Assembly: GCA_963766505.1 (NCBI GenBank)
Contig: CAVYAL010000001.1
Location: forward strand, 558,001-622,000
Source of the DNA: DATIRA01 sp963766505
GTDB lineage: Bacteria > Pseudomonadota > Gammaproteobacteria > Steroidobacterales > Steroidobacteraceae
Direction: 5' to 3'
Length of the DNA: 64,000 nt
Numbering within the stretch: the first letter of the stretch is position 1; each line of letters begins with the position of its first letter. The position numbers were made by a program, and so were the translations under genes. The notes under the pieces were generated by a model. The model had not been told where the DNA came from. It searched no databases and saw only the letters and a program-made list of their open reading frames with translations. Shown piece after piece: positions 8,885-17,047 of this stretch.

Positions 8885-9961
8885 TCAGGTCCGCGCTTCG
8901 GCCGACCGGCCTGTCGCATGACCTTCGTGCGACGGCACGCCACCCCCCTTCTGTACCTCGTCGAGCCAGACGCCGTGGTGCTGCCGTGCCCAGGCCTCGT
9001 CCACTTCGCCGGTGATCATCCCCTCCAGGGCGCCCTCGCTGCCGAGCGTACCGAGGTATATGTGCAGGCAGACGAACGCGGTGAGAATCAGCCCGCTGAC
9101 GCTGTGGATGATGTTCGCGTTCTGCATGGCCGCACGCTCGAACCCGAGGTTCGGAAAGAGCATGTAGAAGCCGGAAATCACCAGCGCGGTGCCCGCGATC
9201 ACCAGTGTCCAGTAGTAAGCCTTTTCACCGGCGTTCGCGAACCCGGCGGGCGGGTGCCCGTGACCGAGGTAGCCGCCGGCCTGCTTGATCCACTCCATGT
9301 CATACGAAGCCGGAATGTTGTGCTTGAACCATTTCAGCAGCATCACGACGAGGCCAGCCGTGAAGGCCAGTGACAGGTAGTCATGCGTGGGCTTCGCGAA
9401 CGCCGCCCAGGCCGCGAAACCTTCCTTGCCGAACACCGGTATCAGCACGGCACGTCCCCAGAGCAGGCTCAGGCCGGTGATCGCCAGGATGATGAACAGG
9501 ATGGCCGTGTACCAGTGGATCACCCGATCCGAGACGGCCCAGCGCAGCACCTTGCGGCCGGTTCGCTGCCCGAGCTTGAAGCCACCTTTCGTCAGGTGAT
9601 AAAGCAACACGGCCGCGATGATCCCCAGCACCAGGATCGCACCGATCGTCGCCACGGGACCGTTGCGGACCTCGCGCCAGACCTGCCCGCGGCTCTGTAT
9701 CAGTACGTCCGTCTCCTGGCCACGAACGGCCGTGTAGCCCGGCTCGGCCTCACGGACCCCGCGCCAGTAGTCAGCACGCGGATTCGCACCGCCCTCGGCC
9801 TGTTCCCGGTGGGCGCTGCCGTCCTGCGCATGCACGGCTGCCGTCCACACGTAGGCAGTCAACGGCAACAGCATGGCGCCCGCCGCGATCAGCACCAGGC
9901 TCCACAGCATGGTCCTGAAGCGCCGCGACCGACGGCTCAACCGATCTGGTGTCTCATTCAT
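8885..9961 (-). CDS. Formate dehydrogenase gamma subunit, cytochrome b556
   Basis: A 358-aa integral membrane diheme cytochrome b that takes electrons from the FeS subunit and passes them to quinone. An N-terminal membrane segment and a periplasmic insertion precede the FdnI-type four-helix core. The core has the heme ligand regions SDRVIHWYTAILFIILAITGLSL, PTHDYLSLAFTAGLVVM and IIHSVSGLILTAFVCLHIYLG. The polar C-terminus is short. ATG 9961 has GGGAG 8 nt upstream. It is the last gene of the fdhA-fdhB-lipoprotein-fdhC series and is followed by a terminator. The extra N-terminal about 100 residues are longer than in E. coli FdnI, as in many proteobacterial homologues. Confidence 0.92.
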   Translation of the reverse strand: MNETPDRLSRRSRRFRTMLWSLVLIAAGAMLLPLTAYVWTAAVHAQDGSAHREQAEGGANPRADYWRGVREAEPGYTAVRGQETDVLIQSRGQVWREVRNGPVATIGAILVLGIIAAVLLYHLTKGGFKLGQRTGRKVLRWAVSDRVIHWYTAILFIILAITGLSLLWGRAVLIPVFGKEGFAAWAAFAKPTHDYLSLAFTAGLVVMLLKWFKHNIPASYDMEWIKQAGGYLGHGHPPAGFANAGEKAYYWTLVIAGTALVISGFYMLFPNLGFERAAMQNANIIHSVSGLILTAFVCLHIYLGTLGSEGALEGMITGEVDEAWARQHHGVWLDEVQKGGGVPSHEGHATGRSAEART

Positions 9962-9995
9962 TCCTAGTCTCCCGATCCAGGGCAGCGACCCGGGG

Positions 9996-10211
9996 TCAGC
10001 GGTCGGCCTGGACCAAGCTGAATCGTTCTTGAAGTGCGGCCTTCTGTTCGGGCTGGGCGTGCATCTTCAGCAGCGGGTCCGCCGCGCCCTTGTAGACGCC
10101 CGGCTCATAGACCGTGACGTCCACCGGGCGGTAGCAGCCGGCCACCAGTGCGAAGGCCAGCACGAGGCCCGCAGTTCGAAACATGCTCACGCTGTTCACA
10201 GTAGGCTCCAT
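9996..10211 (-). CDS. Small lipoprotein within the formate dehydrogenase operon
   Basis: A 71-aa protein with a type II signal peptide: hydrophobic core GLVLAFALVAGC, where LVAGC is a lipobox. The mature part is about 46 residues, charged, without Cys other than the lipidated one. A start at the internal ATG (10184, MFRTAG) would give a more usual signal peptide length. It sits between the FeS and cytochrome b genes with about 32-34 bp on each side. It resembles no family I can name. Its position suggests a periplasmic accessory of formate dehydrogenase assembly or anchoring, which is inference from context. Confidence 0.7.
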   Translation of the reverse strand: MEPTVNSVSMFRTAGLVLAFALVAGCYRPVDVTVYEPGVYKGAADPLLKMHAQPEQKAALQERFSLVQADR

Positions 10212-10243
10212 CGATTTACGGTTGCCCGATCGAGGCCCGCGCC

Positions 10244-10834
10244 TCAGACGTCCTCCTGGTAAGCCGTCAACCAGCCCCAGGACTGCGGACGGCCGCTGCG
10301 CTTGATCACGCGGTCGCGGTAGATGTCGGCGACCTGGTCGCCGTCGCCGGCGAGCAGCGCCTTCGTGGCGCACATTTCCGCGCAAAGCGGCAGCTTGCCC
10401 TCCGCGACCCGGTTGCGGCCGTACTTCTCTAACTCCGCTTCGCTGCCGTCGTCGCCCGGGCCACCGGCGCAGAACGTGCACTTGTCCATCTTGCCGCGCA
10501 CGCCGAAGGCTTCCTTCTGCGGGTACTGCGGCGCGCCGAAAGGACAGGCGTAGAAGCAGTAGCCGCAGCCGATGCAGAGATCCTTGTCGTGCAGCACGAT
10601 GCCGTCGTCAGTCGTGTAGAAGCAGTCCACCGGGCAGACCGCCGCGCAGGGCGCATCGGTGCAGTGCATGCAGGCGACCGAGATCGAGCGCTCGCCGGGG
10701 ACGCCGTCGTCCAGCGTCACCACGCGGCGGCGATTCACGCCCCAGGGCACTTCGTGCTCGTTCTTGCACGCGGTCACGCAGCCGTTGCATTCGATGCAGC
10801 GCTCGGAATCACACAGAAACTTCATACGAGCCAT
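10244..10834 (-). CDS. Formate dehydrogenase beta subunit, 4Fe-4S protein
   Basis: A 196-aa ferredoxin-like subunit that relays electrons from the catalytic subunit to the cytochrome b. Cys motifs for four [4Fe-4S] clusters are visible: CIECNGCVTAC, CMHCTDAPCAAVCPVDC, CIGCGYCFYACP, and CTFC with the later CAEMC. It has no C-terminal membrane anchor helix, unlike E. coli FdnH, and matches the Fdh3B-like group. ATG 10834 follows AGGAG by 10 nt. It lies 13 bp downstream of the catalytic subunit gene. Confidence 0.93.
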   Translation of the reverse strand: MARMKFLCDSERCIECNGCVTACKNEHEVPWGVNRRRVVTLDDGVPGERSISVACMHCTDAPCAAVCPVDCFYTTDDGIVLHDKDLCIGCGYCFYACPFGAPQYPQKEAFGVRGKMDKCTFCAGGPGDDGSEAELEKYGRNRVAEGKLPLCAEMCATKALLAGDGDQVADIYRDRVIKRSGRPQSWGWLTAYQEDV

Positions 10835-10847
10835 GATCGGGATTCTC

Positions 10848-13733
10848 CTAGGCTGGCGTGATCTGGCAGAGGGAGGCCTTGGTTTCCTGCATCGCGGTCA
10901 CCGAGTCGTAGCCGTAGGTGAACGCGTTGTTCGCCGGCTCGCCGCGCACCCAGGGGGCCGTCCCTTCCGGATACTTGGCCAGCAGGTCCTGGCCCTCGAA
11001 CCATCCGCCGAAGTGGTAGGGGGTGAAGACGACCCCCTTGCCGACGCGACGGGTCACCATGGCCTTGACCTTGATCCTGCCGCCTTCCGGGCCTTCGAGC
11101 CAGATCCACTGGCCGTCCTTGATGCCGCGGTCGTTCGCGTCGGCCGGGTTGATCTCGGCGAACATGTCCTGCTGGAGTTCCGCCAGCCACTTGTTCGAGC
11201 GGGTCTCCTCGCCACCACCCTCGTACTCCACCAGGCGTCCGCTGGTGTGAATGAGCGGGTAGTCCTTCGAGTAGTCCTTGGCCTGGATCGACTGGTAGCG
11301 CGTAGGCAGGCGCCAGAAGCGCTTGCGGTCCTCGTAGGTCGGGTACTCCGCAACCAGGTCGTAGCGCGAGGTATAGAGCGGCTCGCGATGGATCGGCACC
11401 GGATCCGGGAACGTCCAGACGATGCAGCGTGCCTTCGCGTTGCCGTAGGGCGCACAGCCGTGCTTGATCGCGACGCGCTGGATGCCGCCCGAGAGGTCGG
11501 TCTTCCAGTTCTTGCCTTCGGCCGCGGCTTTCTCGTCCGCGGTCAGGTCGTCCCACCAGCCGAGCTGCTTGAGCATGTCGGCCGTGAACTCAGGATACCC
11601 GTCCTTGATCTCGGAGCCCTTGCTCCAGGAATCGACGGCCAGCAGGTTCTGGCCCTCGTATTCGACCCCGAAGCGGGCACGGAACGGCATGCCGCCCTCG
11701 GCCACTGTCTTGCTGGTGTCGTAGAGGTTCGGCGAGCCTGGATGCTTCATCTCCGGCGTGCCCCAGCAGGGCCAGGGCATGCCGTAGTAGTCACCCGCGC
11801 AGGGACCGCCTTCGGCCTTCAGCGTGGTCGTGTCGAACGTGTGCTTGTTCTCGAGGTGGAGCTTCAGGCGCTCCGGGCTCTGGCCGGTATAGCCGATGGT
11901 CCACATGCCGCGGTTGATCTCGCGCAGGATGTCCTCGACCAGCGGCTCCTCGCCGTTGACCTGCATGTTCTTGGTGAGCTGCTCGGCGAAGCCCAGCTTC
12001 TTCGCGAACTTGTACATGATCACGTGGTCGGGCAGCGACTCGAACAGCGGCTCCATCACCTTCTCGCGCCACTGCAGCGAACGGTTCGAGGCCGTCACCG
12101 ATCCGTAGGTCTCGAACTGCGTGGCGGCCGGCAGCAGGTAGATGCCGTCGTCCCGGTCCGGCAGCACGGCCGAATGCGTCGGGAACGGATCGACGATCAC
12201 CAGCACGTCGAGCGTCTCCATGGCCTTCTTGATCTCGGCTCCGCGCGTCTGGCTGTTCGGGGCGTGGCCCCACATGAACATGGCCTTGATCGGGGCCTTC
12301 TGAGCGATGTTCTCCGCGGGCTCGAGCACGCCGTCGATCCAGCGCGAAACCGTGATGCCGCGCAGGAACATCGAGGGCGTCTCTGCCGAGCCCTCCTCGT
12401 AGCTCGCCTGGTCGAAGCGCGACTTCACCCAGTCGAAGTCGAGGCCCCAGACCCGGCTCCAGTGCTTCCAGGAACCCTCGGCGAGCCCGTAGTAACCGGG
12501 CAGCGTATCGGCGAGCACGCCGAGGTCGGTCGCACCCTGCACGTTGTCGTGGCCGCGGAAGATGTTCGCGCCGCCACCGGCCACGCCGATGTTGCCGAGC
12601 GCCAGCTGCAGCACGCAGTACGCACGGGTGTTGTTGTTGCCGATCGTGTGCTGCGTGCCGCCCATGCACCAGACGATCGTGCCGGGGCGATTCTCGGCCA
12701 TCGTCTGCGCCGCACGCTTGACGTCCTCGGGCGGGACGCCCGTGACGTCGTGCACGACCTCGGGCGTCCACTTCGCGACTTCCTTGCGGATCTCGTCCAT
12801 CGCGAAGACGCGCTGGCGGATGTACTCCTTGTCCTCCCAGCCGTTCTCGAAGATGTGCCAGAGCATGCCCCAGATCAGCGGCACGTCCGTGCCGGAGCGC
12901 AGCCGGATGTACTGGTCGGCGTGAGCCGCGGTACGCGTGAAGCGAGGATCGACGACGATCAGCTTGCCGCCGTTCTCCTTGCCGCGCAGCACGTGCTGCA
13001 TCGCGACCGGATGCGCCTCGGCGGCGTTGCTGCCGATGAAGAACATCGCCTTGCACAGGTGCATGTCGTTGTAGGAGTTGGTCATCGCGCCGTAGCCCCA
13101 GGTGTTCGCGACACCTGCGACCGTGGTGGAATGACAGATGCGGGCCTGGTGGTCGACGTTGTTCGTGCCCCACATCGCGGCGAACTTGCGGTACAGGTAG
13201 GCCTGCTCGTTCGAGAACTTCGCCGAGCCGAGCCAGTACACCGAGTCCGGGCTGTGCTGCTCGCGGATCTGGAACAGCTTGTCGCCGATCTCGTCGATCG
13301 CCTGGTCCCAGGACACGCGCTCCCACTTGCCCCCAACCTTCTTCATCGGGTACTTCAGGCGCTTGTCGCCGTGGCCGTGCTCGCGCACCGAGGCGCCCTT
13401 CGCGCAGTGCCCGCCGAGGTTGAACGGCGAGTCGAAATCAGGTTCCTGCCCGGTCCAGACACCGTCCTGGACCTCGGCGATGATGCCGCAACCCACCGAG
13501 CAGTGCGTGCAGACGGTGCGCTTCGTGACGATATCGCCACCGGCTGCGTTCGCCGCAGCGGCGTCGGCGCGCTTCATCATCCGCATCGAAATGGTCGAGG
13601 CCACCGCAGCGCCGCCCGCGGCGAGGCCCGTGCGCCTGAGGAAAGCACGACGGTCGAGCGTACGCCCGAACAAGCCGCCCGCTGCGGCCGTCGCTTCAGA
13701 ACCGTCGAGGTTTCGCTTCTTGACCAGCTTCAT
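10848..13733 (-). CDS. fdhA: Formate dehydrogenase catalytic subunit, Tat-exported, Cys type
   Basis: A 961-aa molybdo- or tungsto-bis-MGD oxidoreductase, formate to CO2. A Tat signal (DRRAFLRRTGLAAGG, residues 27-41) directs it to the periplasm. The [4Fe-4S] ligands are C75, C78, C82 and C110, with the electron-relay Lys112. The active-site motif DHQARICHS puts Cys200 (codon TGT) where Sec enzymes have TGA, followed by the catalytic His201. ATG 13733 is chosen because GGGAG lies 8 nt upstream; codons further upstream are open but out of family. Gene order chaperone, Tat peptide, fdhA, fdhB supports the role. The metal, Mo or W, cannot be read from sequence. Confidence 0.95.
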   Translation of the reverse strand: MKLVKKRNLDGSEATAAAGGLFGRTLDRRAFLRRTGLAAGGAAVASTISMRMMKRADAAAANAAGGDIVTKRTVCTHCSVGCGIIAEVQDGVWTGQEPDFDSPFNLGGHCAKGASVREHGHGDKRLKYPMKKVGGKWERVSWDQAIDEIGDKLFQIREQHSPDSVYWLGSAKFSNEQAYLYRKFAAMWGTNNVDHQARICHSTTVAGVANTWGYGAMTNSYNDMHLCKAMFFIGSNAAEAHPVAMQHVLRGKENGGKLIVVDPRFTRTAAHADQYIRLRSGTDVPLIWGMLWHIFENGWEDKEYIRQRVFAMDEIRKEVAKWTPEVVHDVTGVPPEDVKRAAQTMAENRPGTIVWCMGGTQHTIGNNNTRAYCVLQLALGNIGVAGGGANIFRGHDNVQGATDLGVLADTLPGYYGLAEGSWKHWSRVWGLDFDWVKSRFDQASYEEGSAETPSMFLRGITVSRWIDGVLEPAENIAQKAPIKAMFMWGHAPNSQTRGAEIKKAMETLDVLVIVDPFPTHSAVLPDRDDGIYLLPAATQFETYGSVTASNRSLQWREKVMEPLFESLPDHVIMYKFAKKLGFAEQLTKNMQVNGEEPLVEDILREINRGMWTIGYTGQSPERLKLHLENKHTFDTTTLKAEGGPCAGDYYGMPWPCWGTPEMKHPGSPNLYDTSKTVAEGGMPFRARFGVEYEGQNLLAVDSWSKGSEIKDGYPEFTADMLKQLGWWDDLTADEKAAAEGKNWKTDLSGGIQRVAIKHGCAPYGNAKARCIVWTFPDPVPIHREPLYTSRYDLVAEYPTYEDRKRFWRLPTRYQSIQAKDYSKDYPLIHTSGRLVEYEGGGEETRSNKWLAELQQDMFAEINPADANDRGIKDGQWIWLEGPEGGRIKVKAMVTRRVGKGVVFTPYHFGGWFEGQDLLAKYPEGTAPWVRGEPANNAFTYGYDSVTAMQETKASLCQITPA

Positions 13734-13797
13734 CGCCGAGTCTCCCAGATGTCGTCTAGATGTCGTCAATCGGATCGCGGGCCGGTGCGCCGGCCGC

Positions 13798-14004
13798 TCA
13801 GAAACGCGCCTTGTCGTAGTACTTGGCCACGTGCGGCGTAACCCTGTAGCCCGGACGGCGTCCGGACTGTTCGGCGCGCGGCAGAGGCTCCGCGGCAGTG
13901 GCGGCCTGCGAGGCGCCGGCAGCCGCAACGAGGCCGCCTGCAGCCGCGAGACCCTTCAGGAAGCTGCGTCGGTCGGCTTTGCGGTCGCGGAGATCTGTGT
14001 TCAT
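13798..14004 (-). CDS. Small Tat-signal protein of the formate dehydrogenase region
   Basis: A 68-aa protein with a twin-arginine signal (ADRRSFLKGLAAAGGLVAAAG) and a short mature part ending YRVTPHVAKYYDKARF. This is the 'formate dehydrogenase region TAT target' type of peptide found directly upstream of fdhA in many proteobacteria. Its function is unknown; a role in export or assembly of the catalytic subunit is usually supposed. ATG 14004 follows AGGACGAGAG. It lies 17 bp after torD and 64 bp before fdhA. Confidence 0.85.
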   Translation of the reverse strand: MNTDLRDRKADRRSFLKGLAAAGGLVAAAGASQAATAAEPLPRAEQSGRRPGYRVTPHVAKYYDKARF

Positions 14005-14021
14005 CGCTCTCGTCCTGTTAG

Positions 14022-14708
14022 TCATGAGGGTTTGACAGTGCCGGCAGCCGGGGTCGAGATCCGGAATGCCTGCGACTCGATGTCCATGAAGCGCTCGCCG
14101 AGGTAGCCGACCGCACGATAAAGACGTGCCGAGGAGGCCTGCTGCAGGTCGCGGAAAAAACGCGCCATCCACGGCTCCATGTGGCGCGCGAAGAAATGCT
14201 GCTGCTGCTCGAGCGTGGCGGGCTGCTCGGCCGTGATCAGCAGCGCCATCGTGTCGCACAGTGCTGCCGCGTGATCCTCGGGCTCGCAGACCCCCTGCTG
14301 GCGCTCGATGCCGAGCGCTCGCAGGTCGCCGCGCAACAGAGCGAGCGGCAGCTCCATGAGGAAGCCGGTCAGGTACCAGGATGCATAGGGGACGACCTCG
14401 CCCCGGCCGAGCCCGATGAACAGTTGCTGGTATTCGTCGGCGAGTTCGCTCGGTTCGCTGCGACCGGCCGCGAGCGCGAGCATCTGCCAGGCCGCCGAAA
14501 GTTCGCTGTCGTCGCCGGGAGCCGGCGTGATCCGGCGCAGCGTTTCGAGCAGCCCCGGCTCCGGCGGTCCGGCGAGCAGGTTGCCGAGCAGCGCGTACAG
14601 GTTGCCGCGCACGTGGTCCTCGTCCGCGAGCGGATTCACGGCCGAGTGGCCCGTCGAGCCGGAAAGAATGCTGTCTTCTAGAGACACTGTATGAACTTGG
14701 TCCTCCAA
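14022..14708 (-). CDS. TorD/DmsD-family chaperone for the formate dehydrogenase
   Basis: An up to 228-aa, mostly helical cytoplasmic protein with the TorD-family features: an EYQQLFIGLGRGEVVPYASWYLTG region about 91-114 and a later FFARHMEPWMARFF segment. Such chaperones hold the Tat signal peptide and help cofactor insertion. The outer start is TTG at 14708, but GGAGG lies at 14702-14706 inside the reading frame. A sigma-54 promoter predicts transcription starting at about 14712. A downstream start such as GTG 14687 is therefore possible. It leads the tat-peptide/fdhA/fdhB/lipoprotein/fdhC transcript. Confidence 0.88.
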   Translation of the reverse strand: MEDQVHTVSLEDSILSGSTGHSAVNPLADEDHVRGNLYALLGNLLAGPPEPGLLETLRRITPAPGDDSELSAAWQMLALAAGRSEPSELADEYQQLFIGLGRGEVVPYASWYLTGFLMELPLALLRGDLRALGIERQQGVCEPEDHAAALCDTMALLITAEQPATLEQQQHFFARHMEPWMARFFRDLQQASSARLYRAVGYLGERFMDIESQAFRISTPAAGTVKPS

Positions 14709-14711
14709 CCA

Positions 14712-14749
14712 GCAGGGAATAAAGCAAATTCCAGGCCAATATTCCCTGC
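14712..14749. repeat. 10-bp inverted repeat bracketing the sigma-54 promoter
   Basis: GCAGGGAATA at 14712-14721 and its exact reverse complement TATTCCCTGC at 14740-14749. The 18 bp between them are the sigma-54 promoter core. This may be a repressor or activator operator, or a cruciform-forming element. Confidence 0.7.
14723..14739 (-). promoter_or_regulatory. Sigma-54 promoter of the torD-fdhABC operon
   Basis: On the minus strand the bases read TTGGCCTGGAATTTGCT, against the consensus TTGGCACG-N4-TTGCW. GG and GC are spaced exactly 10 nt, the -12 box is perfect and the -24 box has two mismatches. Predicted start of transcription is near 14712. A sigma-54 activator gene lies at 18920-20353. 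The promoter is bracketed by a 10-bp inverted repeat (14712-14721 and 14740-14749). Confidence 0.75.
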
Positions 14750-14853
14750 CCCAACGTCCGGCAGGATCCCTTTCAGTCTGTCATTTGACTGCGACTGGAG
14801 CAGGAATGGCGACATTTTGTCCTTTTGATTCGACAGAATAACCCGCCGCAGTA

Positions 14854-16518
14854 TCAGCGGCCCTTGCGGGCTTCGGCGGCGAACATGTCCCGCACGCGGC
14901 AGTCCTCGCACATCTGGAGCCGCCGGCGCGCCGCGTCGTCCTGGAACATCCAGTGGCCCTCGAGCTTGCGGTTCACTTTCTCCAGCATCGAGCGTGTCGT
15001 GAAGGGCTTCCCGCAGGCGACGCAGCAGACCGGCTGCTCCTCGTGCAGCACCCTCGGTCGCTCGCGGAGTTCCGCGTCGTAGAGGAAGCGGGGATGCAGC
15101 GTGACGGCATCTTCGGGGCAGGTGCGCTCGCACAGCCCGCACTGCACGCAGTTCCACTCCCGGAAATTGAGTTGTGGCAGGCCACGACCATCCTGCAGCG
15201 CGTGCGTCGGACAGGCCGACACGCAACTCATGCAGAGCGTGCACGCCGCCGCATCGACCCTGACCTCGCCGAACGGCGCTCCTGCCGGGAGGCCGACACT
15301 GCGCCTGCCCGGGCTTGACTGCGCCTGCAGGTGCTGCAGCGCGAGCCTCAGCGTGCCGCGCTTGTCGGCGGGCGGCACAGCAAAGGCCGCCGGCGTCCTG
15401 GCCGGGTTCTGCGGCCGGGCCGCCACACCCTGCAGCGCAAGCGCGGGCTGGTCGCCATTGACGAGACCGACGCAGCGCTCATCGAAACCCATCCCTGCAA
15501 GAATGGTTCTCGCGGTCAGCAGCTGGTCCTGCAGCGCCTCCAGCACCTGCGGCGGAGTACGGTCGCTGGCGAGCAGCCAGACCGCTTCCGCGCCATAGGC
15601 CAGGCAGGCGAGCCACGCGTCCATGCCTACGGACCCGATCTCCTCGACTTCGACAGGCAGCACGTGCTCCGGCATCGACGCGGCGAGATCCGCAGCCAGC
15701 CCCGCTGCAGAGGCCCCGTCGTAGAACAGCAGCACGCCCGCCGCGCCACCCGCCGTACGGTAATCGGCCAGCAGCTTGCGCGACGCATCGAGCAGGTCGC
15801 GTGCCATCGGGAACGCGTAGGTCATCGCCCCGCTGGGACAGGCGGTCGCGCACACGCCGCCACCCTGGCACAGGTAGGGATTTACCATCACGGTCTCGCC
15901 GGCAGACACGATCGCCTCAGCGGGACAGGCGTCGATGCACCGCGTGCAACCCTGCTTGCCGTTGCGGCCGTGGGCACAGATCTCCGGGTTGTAGTTGAAG
16001 TACTTCGGCTTCTCGAATTCGCCGCGCATTTCCGGCAGCACTTCGAGCACCTGCTCACGCAGCGCCTCGTCGGCACCCGGCGAGTAGTAACCGAGAGGCT
16101 TCATCGCCTGCTGGAGCACCGGCATCCGGCCGAGGTCCACGACCAGGTCGAAGCGCTCGACCGGCGGCGCAACCATCTGGCCGAGCAAGCGCTCTCCGGC
16201 GCCGGAAACCAGCTTGACCTCGAAATCTCCGAGCGCGCCCGAGATCGAGAGCCTGCCGCCGCGGACCGTCCGGATGCCCTCGACGATCCCGGCCTCGGCC
16301 TCGCCGTCCGACCTTGCGGCAACGACGCAGTCGATCTCACCGGCCACCCGGTGCGCGAAGTCCAGCGCTTCGCGCTCCTGGCCAATGACCAGGCAACGGC
16401 CGTGCGATACGAAACCGACGATCCCGGCAGGCTCGGCGTCGTCCAGCTTCAGGCCGGCCAGCGCGGCGGCCCGTGCACGCCCGTCGGCGCCGGACTCAGG
16501 CAGGTCTACGATCTTCAT
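14854..16518 (-). CDS. 4Fe-4S polyferredoxin-like protein of the formate dehydrogenase locus
   Basis: A 554-aa cytoplasmic iron-sulfur protein. The N-terminal about 160 residues have no Cys clusters. Then come CTRCIDACPAEAI with CQGGGVCATACPSGAM, a Cys-poor middle domain (about 250-400), CTLCMSCVSACPTHAL with CVQCGLCERTCPEDAV, and C-terminal CCVACGKPF and CEDCRVRDMF pairs that may bind another cluster or zinc. Members of this group sit in fdh loci of many proteobacteria, with DUF3305/DUF3306 genes. They may supply electrons or take part in maturation. Its start overlaps the DUF3306 gene by 23 nt, so the two are coupled. A 145-bp gap with the torD promoter follows. Confidence 0.85.
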   Translation of the reverse strand: MKIVDLPESGADGRARAAALAGLKLDDAEPAGIVGFVSHGRCLVIGQEREALDFAHRVAGEIDCVVAARSDGEAEAGIVEGIRTVRGGRLSISGALGDFEVKLVSGAGERLLGQMVAPPVERFDLVVDLGRMPVLQQAMKPLGYYSPGADEALREQVLEVLPEMRGEFEKPKYFNYNPEICAHGRNGKQGCTRCIDACPAEAIVSAGETVMVNPYLCQGGGVCATACPSGAMTYAFPMARDLLDASRKLLADYRTAGGAAGVLLFYDGASAAGLAADLAASMPEHVLPVEVEEIGSVGMDAWLACLAYGAEAVWLLASDRTPPQVLEALQDQLLTARTILAGMGFDERCVGLVNGDQPALALQGVAARPQNPARTPAAFAVPPADKRGTLRLALQHLQAQSSPGRRSVGLPAGAPFGEVRVDAAACTLCMSCVSACPTHALQDGRGLPQLNFREWNCVQCGLCERTCPEDAVTLHPRFLYDAELRERPRVLHEEQPVCCVACGKPFTTRSMLEKVNRKLEGHWMFQDDAARRRLQMCEDCRVRDMFAAEARKGR

Positions 16519-17047
16519 CGCTCACCTGCTCGGTGTTCTGGTCCGCGGCGGGCGACGGGAGCTCGGCACGTTCGGTCGCCGGCTCGTCCTTCTCGGCGCA
16601 CTCGTCGCCCCGGGAGGCGGACTGCTCGAGCCGTGCCAGTGCCTGCTTTGCAGCGCGCTCGACCTGGTGGCGCATGTCGGCGGTCACGATGCCGCCCAAT
16701 GGCGCAAAGCGCGTGAAGTCCTCGCAGTAATCGTCGAGCCCGTCGCAGACGTTGAATTTCGGGCTGCGGAACAGCCGTCGAAGCGCCTGGCGCCGCAACG
16801 ACTCGTCGACTTCCGGCGAGAGGAAGGCGCTGTAGTCGGAATCGTCGCCGAGTTCATCGAGGCTGGGCAGCACGGGCGGTTGCGCCGCTGCCCCCGCGCC
16901 CGGCTCCGCATCGGCCCCGGGGCCCGGGTCTGCGACGGCCGCAGCCGACTCCCGCTCGCGCTCGGGTGCTTCAGCCTTGAGGCGCGACCAGCGCTGCAGG
17001 AAGGACTCCTCGTCCGCTGCAGGCCTCGTTGGCTCTCGCTTGCTCAT
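16496..17047 (-). CDS. DUF3306 domain protein
   Basis: A 183-aa protein of unknown function. An N-terminal FLQRWSRLKAE motif, an acidic/Ala-Pro linker (about 30-60), the family core LPSLDELGDDSDYSAFLSPEV (about 60-80) and RRQALRRLFRSPKFNVCDGLDDYCEDFTRF (about 85-114), then a charged tail, are visible. The family occurs almost only beside formate dehydrogenase genes. Its ATG overlaps the DUF3305 stop by one base (TGATG), and its end overlaps the polyferredoxin start. A role in FDH maturation is inferred from context only. Confidence 0.88.
   Translation of the reverse strand: MSKREPTRPAADEESFLQRWSRLKAEAPERERESAAAVADPGPGADAEPGAGAAAQPPVLPSLDELGDDSDYSAFLSPEVDESLRRQALRRLFRSPKFNVCDGLDDYCEDFTRFAPLGGIVTADMRHQVERAAKQALARLEQSASRGDECAEKDEPATERAELPSPAADQNTEQVSDEDRRPA

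Noticed and set aside
13131..13139. Possible selenocysteine codon in FdhA
   Set aside because: The active-site codon is TGT (Cys), not TGA. No in-frame TGA exists within the gene.
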